Assembly (NCBI GenBank): GCA_024305745.1
Contig: JAHRBS010000010.1
Location: forward strand, 7,501 to 71,500
From: Polyporus tsugae
Lineage: Eukaryota > Basidiomycota > Agaricomycetes > Polyporales > Polyporaceae
DNA: 64,000 bases
Reading direction: 5' to 3'
Shown: in pieces, positions 18,247 to 29,093 of the stretch
How the letters are laid out: each line of letters begins with the position of its first letter
Numbering within the stretch: the stretch's first letter is position 1
Notes under the pieces: model-generated
Databases searched by the model: none
What the model saw: the letters and a program-made list of their open reading frames with translations, nothing else
What the model was told of the DNA's origin: nothing
Made by a program: the position numbers and the translations under genes

Positions 18247-19215
18247 TGGACGGACACCTGCGGGACTGCCCTTGCCCCACCACATGTGCGTGGTCCTATA
18301 CTCGGCTGTCCGTCCAGGACGGATACCCCTGCTCTGCCCCCTGCTCTCCTTTATTCTCAATAGTGGCATTGAACGAAGCAAAAGGGATAAGTACTATGTA
18401 ATGACCATGCAGGTTGGCACATCATTGCAATATGAGCCAGGTCTAACACCGGACCTGTCCGTCCTGGACGGACACCTGCGGGACTGCCCTTGCCCCACCA
18501 CATGTGCGTGGTCCTATACTCGGCTGTCCGTCCAGGACGGATACCCCTGCTCTGCCCCCTGCTCTCCTTTATTCTCAATAGTGGCATTGAACGAAGCAAA
18601 AGGGATAAGTACTATGTAATGACCATGCAGGTTGGCACATCATTGCAATATGAGCCAGGTCTAACACCGGACCTGTCCGTCCTGGACGGACACCTGCGGG
18701 ACTGCCCTTGCCCCACCACATGTGCGTGGTCCTATACTCGGCTGTCCGTCCAGGACGGATACCCCTGCTCTGCCCCCTGCTCTCCTTTATTCTCAATAGT
18801 GGCATTGAACGAAGCAAAAGGGATAAGTACTATGTAATGACCATGCAGGTTGGCACATCATTGCAATATGAGCCAGGTCTAACACCGGACCTGTCCGTCC
18901 TGGACGGACACCTGCGGGACTGCCCTTGCCCCACCACATGTGCGTGGTCCTATACTCGGCTGTCCGTCCAGGACGGATACCCCTGCTCTGCCCCCTGCTC
19001 TCCTTTATTCTCAATAGTGGCATTGAACGAAGCAAAAGGGATAAGTACTATGTAATGACCATGCAGGTTGGCACATCATTGCAATATGAGCCAGGTCTAA
19101 CACCGGACCTGTCCGTCCTGGACGGACACCTGCGGGACTGCCCTTGCCCCACCACATGTGCGTGGTCCTATACTCGGCTGTCCGTCCAGGACGGATACCC
19201 CTGCTCTGCCCCCCG
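18176..19215. repeat. 218-bp tandem array, nearly five units, two palindromes per unit
   Basis: Units start at about 18,176, 18,398, 18,616, 18,834 and 19,052. The first is a variant and the last breaks off near 19,213; the middle ones look identical. Each holds one palindrome with central T (18,238, then every 218 bp to 19,110) and one with central A (18,307, then every 218 bp to 19,179). The unit includes the outer arm of C (GGCATTGAACGAAGC), so the array arose by amplifying the right edge of C. Identity between units points to recent expansion or homogenisation. The repeated 115-codon open frames are products of the repeat, not genes. Confidence 0.9.
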
Positions 19216-19579
19216 CTCTCCTCTATCTTCCCACCCTTATCCTCTTTATATCCTCCTTGCTCACTCCATCAATGTGGATGTAAGTCCACTTACCACTCCG
19301 ATTCTCAGTTGCTAATACCGGACTCCTTACTCCCTTATCACATCCGACCTACTGTTCTCTTTGTACGGTGCTGGCGCTAATGGTCCCTCGCTTAGGAGCC
19401 AAGCGCTTAGCGCTGGCTAGGCAGGCGCTTAGTGCTGTTTAGCCGGTCGCTTAGGAGGGCTAAACCCTACCCTAGGGGTTATTTCATCCCTAGGGATAGA
19501 GGGCTGAGATGTTCCCATAACCCTCGGCGCACTCGTTTTCTGTCGCGTACGTCGCCCGCTGTGTTCTGTTCCCGTACGT
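19216..19579. other. Transition between the palindrome field and the 31-bp hairpin array
   Basis: No gene is seen. The stretch 19,380-19,510 holds short partial repeats of GCGCTTAG and CTAGG type and a near-palindrome around CCCTACCCTAGGGG; these are too short and irregular to classify. Confidence 0.5.
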
Positions 19580-20296
19580 TGCGAGGATGCAGTCTCACTG
19601 CATTCTCGCACATATCATATACCTCACTTTCCCATCCAACTCCTGCGAGAACGCAGGACACCTGCTACCTCGCACCAATGCCACTATCCACGTTCGTGAA
19701 TGCTGCGAGATAGCAGTTGTCCTGCGTTCTCGCAATCATTCACAGTGTCTGCCTCTGCGATTGTTGCGAGAACGCAGTTCGCCTGCAACCTCGCACCGTA
19801 TGTCCATTCTTTGCGAGAATGCAGTTCACCTGCATTCTCGCACTCATCTGTTTCACGCACTCATACAACCACTGCGAGGTTGCAGTTGCCCTGCGTTCTC
19901 GCAGTCGATCTCACCCATCCGTGCGAGAATGCAGTTCTCCTGCATCCTCGCAGTCGCCCATTTCAACTCATGTGTATACTGCGAGGTTGCAGTCGCCCTG
20001 CTTTCTCGCACCGTATCGACACTTCTCGTCGCTTGCGGGAACGCAGGCCACCTGCTACCCCGCAGTGAATCATATATTATATATTTCCGTAGATGCTCCG
20101 TGATAGCAGGTGCCCTGCGTTCTCGCAGTCATTCACAATATCTACCTCCGTGAACATTGCGAGAACGCAGTTCACCTGCGACCTCGCACCGTATGTCCGT
20201 TCCTTGCGAGAATGCAGTTCACCTGCAATCTCGCACTCTTCCGTTGGACACATTCCTGTAAACGCTGCGAGATTGCAGTCGCCCTGCTTTCTCGCA
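19580..20296. repeat. Regular array of 13 imperfect 31-bp palindromes (CRISPR-like layout)
   Basis: The unit is a 13-bp half site of type TGCGAGAAYGCAG, five variable bases, then the inverted half site. Units start at 19,580, 19,644, 19,704, 19,764, 19,812, 19,873, 19,922, 19,980, 20,034, about 20,097 (left half decayed), 20,158, 20,205 and 20,266. Spacing is 47-64 bp, leaving spacers of 16-33 bp. Substitutions concentrate at the middle of the half sites; the outer TGCGAG and inner GCAG are nearly constant. Spacers after units 3, 4 and 5 resemble those after units 10, 11 and 12, so part of the array was duplicated. It is not a prokaryotic CRISPR: the host is fungal, the repeats vary, and there are no cas genes. 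A protein-binding array or a satellite are the simpler readings. Confidence 0.85.
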
Positions 20297-20479
20297 GGTT
20301 TTCGGGATTCGTGTGGCCATAACCTAGGTCTAACCATAATCCCCCCCAACTTTGCACCCTTTAAATAGAGATAGAATGCTGGCTGCACGGTGGGTCGGTT
20401 CCAAGGTTGTCGCACAAGACTTCTACTCAGTCCCTAGGTACAGTAGTTCCAAGTGGTTCAACGGAGGTAAGTAGTTGTC

Positions 20480-23400
20480 GTTGGGGAGACTCTAAAGCGA
20501 TAGGAAAGTCGCCGCTCGTCCACTGGGCGGCCGTCGTTCAAGAGTAGGCACTGGTATTGCAGCTCAGGACAATCAGACCGATTCAAGTAAGCTGCGACTA
20601 AGAGACATACATGTGGTTGATGTTGAGGACACCAGTGGGGAACCAAGTCAGACGATGAGAAGCACAGAGAGAGAAATGCATGTCGACGATGGCCAAACGC
20701 AAGCTGGTGATCGCAGGCGCCGGGGAGCCTTGCCGGACCGCTCAGCTGGCGTGGGCAGTGCCTCGCCGACGTCCGAGGATCTATGCATTCTCTGTCCATC
20801 TCTTCGTCTAGCTACTTTTACTTATACTCTATCTCCGTCGACCCGAACCCTTAACGTCCCGGAGGGGTTGACAACACGATCTCTCAAGTCCTCTCACCAC
20901 CTTGGAAACATCGGCATCAACTTCACTGGTCAGTTGAGGTATCGAAATCGCCGTCTTTGTCGGCCACTCATGCTGTGAGTCACCTGTCTAGAGTCTGTCT
21001 GGTGTCATGTCATGTCGACCCTAAGTGCCCCCTCACGCCTAGGCGTAACTTTCTACTTCTGAGCCCTTCATGCTCGGTTTATCATATGCGCCCGCGGCCA
21101 CTGCCAGGCTGACTGCATGTCCTTTGTTTTGCATATCTCAATCAGATATGATCCCCCGTGCACATGCGTATTCAATATTCGCCATAGACGGACTCTTTTC
21201 CACCTCCTAACGACCACACCTTCTATTCACCCGCCTTTCACGTACGCCACCGGAGATCTCGCCCAGTATCTCCCGCGGACACATACCACCATCACTCGGC
21301 GGTCTACTCGAGTAAGGACTCGACATGCATCCGAATGGAGGTCTTCCGACGTTGGGAATCTCGAAAGCCCCAGGAATGGTTAGGATAGGAGAACGGCCCT
21401 GCTCGGTGCGTACTGTACGTTCAAGCTCCTCGTTTTCCCCGCCCTGCTCGGTTGTACATCATCAAGTGTTTATTGCAGTTCAGATGAGCGCGAGGAGGGC
21501 CGTGCCTGAGTGCAGTAGAGTCCACATATGCCTCGTCGAAGACCACCACTGAACGCTCTCTCGAGTCATCCCCTGAAAATCCTGGTCGTAGACCGATGGG
21601 GTAGGTCTCTCTACCTCTCAGAATTCGGCGTAGAAGCCTGATCATGAGCTAGCCATGACTGACAGAAAGAGGCATTTGACAGGCACGCACACGACTCCGA
21701 TCTGACCCCGAGAGCTGTCCGGTCCACTCAGCGGTGTGACACTCTTCCCCGCGATGGGCAGCGTGTCAGTCTTGGCAAGGACACTCTCGGAATCCCACAT
21801 CCATGAACGACGGCTAGACGCACCCAGAGCGCTGCACCCGAGAAAGCGAGGGCCATGTAGGCAGGCAGATACGGGCTTTTATAGCCTGCCGTGGCCCGCT
21901 GCTTCGCTCGGCCAGATGTCGACAGGCCAGTGGGGCCCTGACGGAGGCGTGACGGTCGGTGCCTTTACCTTTCTGTGTGGCCGAGTTCTCGGCATCCTGG
22001 TGGGTTCTTTGCGACTCGGCGGCGTGACATGACATTTAAACCTAATATACAGCTGCAGCTCTCTGCCGGCGCTATACTACATCTCAACAGTACGTCGTTT
22101 CAAGGAACCGTGGAGAACTTGTACACGGACTCCCAGTTGTAGTCCTTTCCGGGATAGTCTACGAAGAGCGTGCTTGTGGTGAGTATTGCACGCATTGTAT
22201 TTCGAGACTGTAAGCGGGCTCACAGATCTGGTCGATGCCCCACTCGGGGGTGTTGATGGCGTCGATGTAGCCCTCCTGCTCGATCGCGACAGCGGACCAC
22301 TTGGTGTAGTTGACGTCCGGGCCGCCATGGACGACTTTGCGGGGAGTGTTGAGCCCGTTGCCGGTGTACACCTGGACGGCCGGGTTGTTCGTCGTCACGT
22401 CCAGCCTAGCGTGCCTGGAGGTGAGCATCGTCATTGGGAATATGTGGATGATAAGACGTACCTGATGCCGGAGAGGTCGCTCCAGAGGGAGATGCCTGGC
22501 TTGGCTTCCTCGCTGTTGTCGTAGATCCAGCAGCTGTCGTAGCCTTGGCACCCTGCGGATCATCCGTGGTCAGCTCTCCGGCCTTTCGATTCAAAAAGAC
22601 GGGGACGGACCAACACCACAGAGGCCGACGGTCTCAGTCCAACGCGCTCCGATCGCCTGCGTCTTGCGGAAGTCGAAGGGGGTACCGCCGACGTGGATGA
22701 AGTCGCCGGTGGGGACCGCGTCGCCGTCGACGGCCACTACTCGGGACGCGTCGATGTGGAGCTTGTGATCGAGGATGGAGTCGGAGCCCTGGAAGGCGTT
22801 GAGGTTCCAGTAGATGTGCTGTGTCAGCATGATGGGGGTCTTCTCTGTCGCTGTCGCGTGGACAGACGTTCGGAGGGTGCCGCCGCTCTCGACTCTGTGC
22901 GTCACCTGCCCCCCCCCCCCATGTGAGATGGGTTAGGATGTTGTGAAGAGGAGAGGAAAGCGTACAGTGGCGAGGACGTCGCCGGGGAAGCCTTCGTCTG
23001 CGGTGTCGAGGTGGTGGTACGTCACGCTCGTGTCCGTACGGGCGACCATCGTCCAGTTCCGCCGGTCCCAACCATAGATGCCCCCGTGCAGTGTGTCCTG
23101 CCCTGTCCATGACCCTTGCCCATTAGATTATTATGTCCTCCTTATCGGCATACCGCGCTTACCGTTATGGTCGTTGGTCGGGATGTGGTACACGTTCGGT
23201 CCGTCGGGCTGCGGGTACTTGGTGATCGGGATCGAGAACGTCCCTTTCCCCAGTTGGTGAGCATTCCACCTAGGCGTCCGTCCTATCGTATCACACTCAC
23301 CGTTCTTGATCCGATTAGCATACCTTCGTCCCGGTCAGTCAAGCGTATTCACATCCACAGATAACAACTCACCGGCCCACGATCGGATTAAACACCGGAT

Positions 23401-24030
23401 GCGCCGGGTCCGTCAGCAGCTTCGTCTACACCCCTCCCCCCCCCGTTCGATCAGCCTCCCACTTGCGTTCAGCACTGGCAGTGGGACTCACGTTGTCGTC
23501 GTACCCGAGCACGACGTCCCGCGCTTTGCCCTCCCGGTCCCGCACCCACAGCTCCGTCATCGTCACCCCGAACGACACGAACTTCGCAGTGATGGACCCG
23601 TCTGGCGCACGGAGCGTCGTCACGTCGAATGGCTGGTTCACTATCAGATGGGAGAGGGAGCGAGAGGAAGTGAGAGAGGGGATCGACGCACCCAGTCTGC
23701 GGTGACGGCCGCATCTGCTGCTGCTGCTGCTGCCGCAGCGGCGAGCATGCCCATGGCGAGTCGGACGCCGAGTCGTTGCAAGAAGCCCATGTCCCGTGTT
23801 TCCGTTCTGTTGGCGTTAAGCTGCTTGCGTATGTGTTTCAGGTTCTACCTGCCGCTTCAACGATCGTCGTAGGATGTGCGTGGTGGGGCACTCGAGACCC
23901 CAACCCGTCGACGCGGCCTGGCGTACCCTTTATGCATGTGCCCTTCCGCGTCTCCTGCTTCGATTCTCCAGGCCTTCTACTCGGCTCCGTAGCCCCCACG
24001 GTGGGCCATGACGCAGGAGCTTGATCCACC
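20480..24030. repeat. Left arm of an inverted segmental duplication (partner 46,930-49,780)
   Basis: The reverse complement of this stretch matches 46,930-49,780 in the same order: an upstream block with a conserved CATAAAGG or TATGCATG promoter motif, the ten-exon epimerase gene, then downstream blocks including CTTGCGTTTGGCCATCGTCG and CTCTTAGTCGCAGCTTACTT. Coding parts are best conserved; intergenic parts align in patches. Between 20,310 and 22,060 I see no gene, only these duplicated patches. Confidence 0.75.
22100..23790 (-). CDS. Secreted aldose 1-epimerase (mutarotase), paralogue 1 (384 aa, 10 exons)
   Basis: Exons on the minus strand: 23790-23692, 23632-23492, 23425-23373, 23323-23301, 23243-23163, 23102-22966, 22905-22617, 22552-22462, 22405-22224, 22158-22100. 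The family interconverts alpha and beta anomers of aldoses. Family signatures are NPIVGRYANRIKNG (spread over exons 3-4, one of only 23 nt), LHGGIYGWDRR, QHIYWNL (the His region of the active site), and CQGYDSCWIYDNSEEAKPG. The N terminus is a hydrophobic leader with a run of nine alanines encoded by a trinucleotide repeat, absent from paralogue 2; export is likely but the leader is unusual. The acceptor before exon 5 lacks a pyrimidine tract. Every exon is in frame, so the gene appears intact. A decayed GH92 gene lies divergently on the far side of the promoter. Confidence 0.88.
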
Positions 24031-24074
24031 CCCACCCTGTAGGTTGCATCAATAGCGGTGGCCAATGCTCGGGT

Positions 24075-25115
24075 CCGAGTCCGTCTTCGCCACTACCTTT
24101 AACTTGAACAAGTCCGACGACGATGCGTTCTTCCGCGCCCGCGCGCTCTCGTCGCCTTTCATGATCGTCAACACCCACACAGGTTACATGAAGGCGGGCC
24201 CGTAAAGCCGCCGGGTCGTGGGCCGGCCAAAATGTGGAGTGGACCGAGCCTGCGGGCCATATGTGGGCGTATACGATCGACGTGGAAGTTCATGATGTGC
24301 CAGACTGGTCCAGAGGCGCGGCGGGAACAAGTCGTCGTCCGTCGACTTCCTGGACGAGCACTTCAACGGAGGTGAGTCTCCTGCCACTGCGCCATGCAGA
24401 TACGCGGGCTGACCTAAACATTGTTGTAGGGCATAACGATCACACTAATGAGGTGATTGCAGTCCGGTAGTATGCAGGGTGCGAAGATGGAGACTTGCCC
24501 GCTTGGCCGCCTTCGCATCATATTCGCTATCTCTACTCGCTCGCGGGTGCGGCGTCGAAGTCCCAGGAACGGATCCGCGAGTTCGCAAAGGACTTGAGCT
24601 ACAACAACTCTGTCAACGGTCTCTCTGGTGTACTACGATCGTAAGTTGCTTTGCTTCGCCCCGCGCTATCTACTGACGCACTGGGTATACAGAATCATGA
24701 GGACCAGTGCGGACACACTCGGATGAGCGCGTCGTACATTTTCAGCACGCTCGGTTTCTATCCCGTAAAGAGTCAGCCCTAGGCCTCCGATCGGAACGTA
24801 AGTTCTCAAGTGTAGTTTTGCGCATCGACGAGAAGACGACGAGGTTTGCTTTGCTTTGCCCGGGCCGGCCGCCAAATTTCATCTCCTCGTCATCACCGCC
24901 TCTGGCGCCCAGGAGAAGCCGTACCGTGACATCAACAGCGCGTCGATCAATGGCCGCAAGCTCGCTGCTGCTGCTCGCTGCCCCGATCCTCACGCACTGG
25001 CACGCAGATATCGCCTGCCTCCGGTGGACATATCGACTTCAAGATGAAGATGAGTAGCACCGCAGTGGCCCCAGAGCTGGGCTTCGGCCCGGGGCACCCT
25101 CGTACGTCCAAGTCC
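24075..25115 (+). pseudogene. Decayed GH92 alpha-mannosidase, C-terminal part only
   Basis: Fragments match the intact gene at 54,444-57,750 in order: DDDAFFRARALSSPF (about 24,117), a FLDEHFNGG piece (24,340-24,370), HNDHTNEV (24,423), GAASKSQERIREFAKD (24,545), MSASYIFSTLGFYPV (24,720-24,770), and an INGRKLAAA segment near 24,945. A stop codon follows the first fragment at about 24,204, and the frame changes several times. The N-terminal two thirds are missing. Remnants of the intron positions persist, so this is a DNA-level copy and not a retrocopy. Confidence 0.8.
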
Positions 25116-26489
25116 CACAGAGGTTACGTTGCGGTAAGGCGTGATATTGACGCGAGGACGTTAGCAGCCCCAGGACGAGAAGAGGTAAGAATACATTGAC
25201 CTATAGACTGACTCTCCTGGTACCTCGTCCGATAACACGGTAGTAGTATTTGACTATCGGGAAGTGTTTGACCGTCCCTCGCGTCGTTCAACGCCGAGCC
25301 GTAACATGGCCGCCTACTCCGAGGCGTGACGATGCTCACGAAAAGGGAGTCGCCAGATCGAGGCAACCAGGGAAGCCATTGGTACCGTCCGTTACAAAGG
25401 GAGCGCCGGCCCCGGTATCGAGCAGAAAAGGAAGGGGGCGAGCGAAGTATCCAGCAATAACAGATGCCTGTGGGACCACATTCGGATCACGTAGACCAAA
25501 CGAAGGGTTCAGTGTGTCATGAGTCAGACGAATGGCGATTTATGTGCACACCTGTGCGGCAACTTGGCACTGACATGACCCCCCCAAAGTCCCCAAAGTC
25601 GTCGACTCTCGTTCGCCGGCTAGCCGATGATTCCAAGTCAGAGGTGCACCAAAGTCGCAGACAGTCCCAAGGCCTTCGCAATATTGTAGTTCGTCGTAGG
25701 CTGTGAGAAGGGAGCCCGTTACTGAGTCTGCAGTGCGGTCGGACCGTCCTACTGCACATACAGTACCCTTCCGCCGGAAAATGGCTATTGAGGTGTGTTT
25801 CATAGACAACGAAACCCAGCGAGTCAGCCTCGTCGCTCCCCCCAATTTCGAACTCCAACCCTGTGCACCTCTGTATCAGCAGTCAACGCGGGAACCAACG
25901 TCGCGATAAAGAGAGAGCAGCTTACATTACCTATATCCGCGCGACCGCGCTGAGCCAGCTTGAAGTGTTGTTAACTCACACAGGGCGGACGACGCAAGAC
26001 AATGGAGCAAGAATATTATTACAGTTGTGTGTTTGAACCGCGACTCGGACCCTGACGTGCATAAGAGGAAAACATTGCGAGTACAAACAAGGGGCAAGAG
26101 TGGACGATTACACGAGGACACGACGTATGTGTATGCGTATGCATATGAGGATGAGATCTAAAAACATAACCATAATACACGACCGAACTTGGACGACGAG
26201 CGAGGACGAGGCGGTGGGGAGGGGGGGCAATTCCAGACGAGAAGACGAGAGGGAGGGCGAGCGCGCAGTGAGCAAATAATCAACGAGCGTACATATGTAT
26301 AGAGTCCGACGGCCAACGCTAGGGTCAGTCGGTGGTGGTGAGGGCGATACGGTTGGGGTCGTTCATAAGGGGCCATAGGGGATCGTAAAAGTGCGTCGGT
26401 CGCATAAGCGACGATCTTCACAAACTTCTTCAGCGTCCACCATCCACGGCACCAAACAGCGTCCAGCCAGAAAGACCCAAGCGCCAACG
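25116..26489. other. Intergenic, no gene seen
   Basis: Only short conflicting open frames occur. The part from about 26,150 to 26,489 should be the 3' untranslated region of the minus-strand zinc-finger gene that ends at 26,490. Confidence 0.5.
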
Positions 26490-29093
26490 TCACGCGTCCT
26501 CCTTCTTCAGCCACTCCTCGTCCGTCGCGTTGTTCGCCTCGGCCGCGTCGACCGCTTCGAGCAGTTCCGCGTCCGCGTCGGCCTCCGGGTCAGCGTCGGC
26601 ATCCGCGTCCGCTTCGTCCGCATCAGCGTCGGCCTCCGCGTCCCCATCCGCGTCCGCGTCGACCTCTTCGCCATCCGCGTCGACGTCCATGAGGTCCGAC
26701 GACGACTTGGACTTGCCGTCCGATCCGCGCGGCGAGCCCCGCGCCGACGTCGAGTTTGGCGCACCAGCGACAGATCGCGAGTTGAGCGTGGGCGAGTGGC
26801 TCGCAGACCGGCTGCTGACATGCCCGTTCACGCCGTGCGGCGCTGGAACGCCATGTGCGTGGGCGGGGTCGCGATCGCGCGAGCGGTGGTGCGCACGGTC
26901 GTCGTATGCGCTGTCGTCCTCGTTCGCACTCGAACCTGGAAGAATAGCAATCCCGGGCGGGGTGGGACCACGCTGAGATGAGCGTGAGGTCGAGTATGAG
27001 TGGTGGTAAGAGGAGGCACCTTGGTCCCGCTCGTGACGCACGTAGCCGCTCTGAGAACCCGAGATGATATGAGTGCCGCTGGGACCGAGCCGCGACTGAT
27101 TCTGGGAAGATGGGTGGGCCTGGATAGTGTCCGTACGGTGGACGTGGCGGTCAGACCCGCCGATGCGGCCGTTTGTGAGGGAGCCTGGTGCAGCTTGAGG
27201 CGCGCCAGAGGGGTGGATCGCGGCGGGTTGATGGTGCATGGCAGCCATGTTCTGGCTATCAAGCGTCCCACGACGCTCGACGCGCTTCATTTTCTTACGG
27301 CACCTGTGCACTCGGTCAGAACACAAAAACTAGCGGTACAATTTGACGGACGCACCTGTCGCAAACAGTACCAGGCCCCTCCGGACCAGGACCCCACTTC
27401 TCCACGCACTTTCCTTCCTTGTACCGCCCAGGCAGGCCGCATTGCCTGCAAATGCGCTGACCAGCCGCGTTCGTCGGCGGGAAGCCGCCTCCGCCGATCG
27501 TCGATGGGCCTGAAATGACGCTCCCTGTAGGACCTGGAAACAAGGTCAGGAGTCCGCGCGTAAAAGAAAATGCCACGTGCTTACCTAACGTCAGCACACT
27601 CCCGTTGCCACTGAGCGAGCCCGTAGCACCTATCTTGGATTTCTTGACGGGCGCGCCAGTGACAGGGGGTGCGAAAATGTGCGTTTGGAAGGTCTGCGAC
27701 TGGCCCGGAGCGAGGAGCGGTCCCGGTGGAGACGCGATCTGACCGGGAGCGCCAACGACCCCGCGGTTAACCAGCGTGGAAGAGGCGCGCGCGCGGCCGT
27801 GCTGCGACGGAACACCGAGGTGATATTCACGCCCGGGAGAAGGCGAGCGGTGGCGCGATGAGGGGTGGAGATGCTGTCCCGGGTGAAGTGCGCGGTGACT
27901 GTGGGCGTGACCGGGATTGTCCTCGCCAGTAGTCGTTGCCTCGATCAACATGTCCTCGAGGCTGCTGGCAGAGCCACGGGAGGGACTGCGAGAGGAGCGG
28001 CCACGAGATGTCGAGCGAACACGACGACGCGAACGGTGCTGGTCGGGGTAGGCATAGCGGGGATCATCGCGGTCTGGTCGGGCGGACGGATGTTGGTATG
28101 GGTGGTAGTGGGAGTGGGGGTGGAGAGCGGAGGGGGCCACGGAGTGAGGGGCGAGTTGTGGAGAATGGTCAACTGCATGGCCGTTTGAAAGATATGCGGG
28201 ATGGGGAGAGTTCGAGGGCTACAGTGAACAAGGTCAACGAGAGTCAGCGAAGTGACTAGGGAATAGTGACGCACCGAATGGCTGTATCGCCTGCCGCGGC
28301 TACGGTCATCGTCGCGATCAGCGCGGGGTCGCTTGGCGGGGGGTGGAGCACCCGGACCAGAGAGGGTACCACTGTATCCTGCATCCATGCTGCCGGCGCG
28401 GGGACGCACGCGACTGGAAGTCGCGCTTGGGGGTGGTGGAAGGGGAATGGAGGGGAAGGGCTGGGATGTGGAGAGCCTATGGGATGAGGTGCGTGGAAGA
28501 TGGGAGCGTGCGGGAGGGATTTGAGGGAGATGGATGGCGCCGTGGACGACGGTGGGGACGTAGACGGCGTTTTGGGAAGAAGAGGGGATGGCATTGACCT
28601 GGACTAGAGGGCCTCCGCCGTCGGCGATGAGACGAGAGAACTGAGCGCGGGTGTCTGAAGCGCGAAGTTCGAGGGCGGCGAAGTAGCGGTCGAGCTCTTG
28701 CCAAGACTCCTGAAGCATCTGGAGGCGGGCGAGGGCTTCGTCGCGAGCGAGCTCTGCGCGATCTGCGCGGTTCTCGTATTCGAGGACGGCTTTGCGTGCG
28801 CTTGAGGGCCAAGAGTCTTTGGAGGACGCGCCCTGAGAGGAGGATGGTGGGGAGCCGTTGGTGGGGGACTGGGCGTTGGACTGGAATGTGGCGAGGAGGC
28901 GTTCAGCCTTGTCTGCGCGTCGCTTGACGGTGGAGAGCTCTGCCTTGAGAACGTCTGTCTCCTGGAGGGCTTTCGCGAGAAGAGTGGCGAGCTGGGCGGG
29001 CGAACCTGACGAGGACGCGGGAGGGGAGCCATTGGTTTGTGGGTTCGGCTCTGGATTGGGTGCGGGCGGGGGGGGCTGGGGGGACGCGGACAT
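26490..29093 (-). CDS. Disordered nuclear protein with a GATA-like zinc finger (814 aa, 4 exons)
   Basis: Exons: 29093-28275, 28218-27585, 27533-27356, 27303-26490. The start was chosen at 29,093 because the upstream in-frame sequence is proline-serine low complexity; an ATG at 29,267 is an alternative. A coiled coil near residues 35-130 (LLAKALQETDVLKAELSTVK and on) is followed by long disordered Ser/Pro/Arg/His stretches, including an SRGRSSRSPSRG element. A finger with Cys513, Cys516, Cys542 and Cys545 (CRQC and CDRC, W between) leads into a basic RKKMKRVERRGT tail. The 25-residue loop is longer than in classical GATA fingers, so DNA binding is probable but not certain. The C terminus is an acidic Asp-Ala repeat (about 40 residues). 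The likely role is transcriptional regulation, by inference. Confidence 0.8.

Noticed and set aside
14232..18256. Assembly or library fold-back artefact as the source of the giant inverted repeats
   Set aside because: The arms differ at many scattered positions and carry diverged gene copies, which a simple chimeric read would not produce; it still deserves a long-read check.
18272..19315. Repeated 115-codon open frames
   Set aside because: They recur every 218 bp on both strands and simply translate the tandem repeat and its palindromes.
19580..20296. A true CRISPR array
   Set aside because: The genome is eukaryotic, repeats differ from unit to unit, spacers were copied in blocks, and no cas gene is present. 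I report it as a dyad array.
26530..26976. Plus-strand poly Ala-Ser frame
   Set aside because: It is the antisense of the Asp-Ala repeat in the zinc-finger gene.
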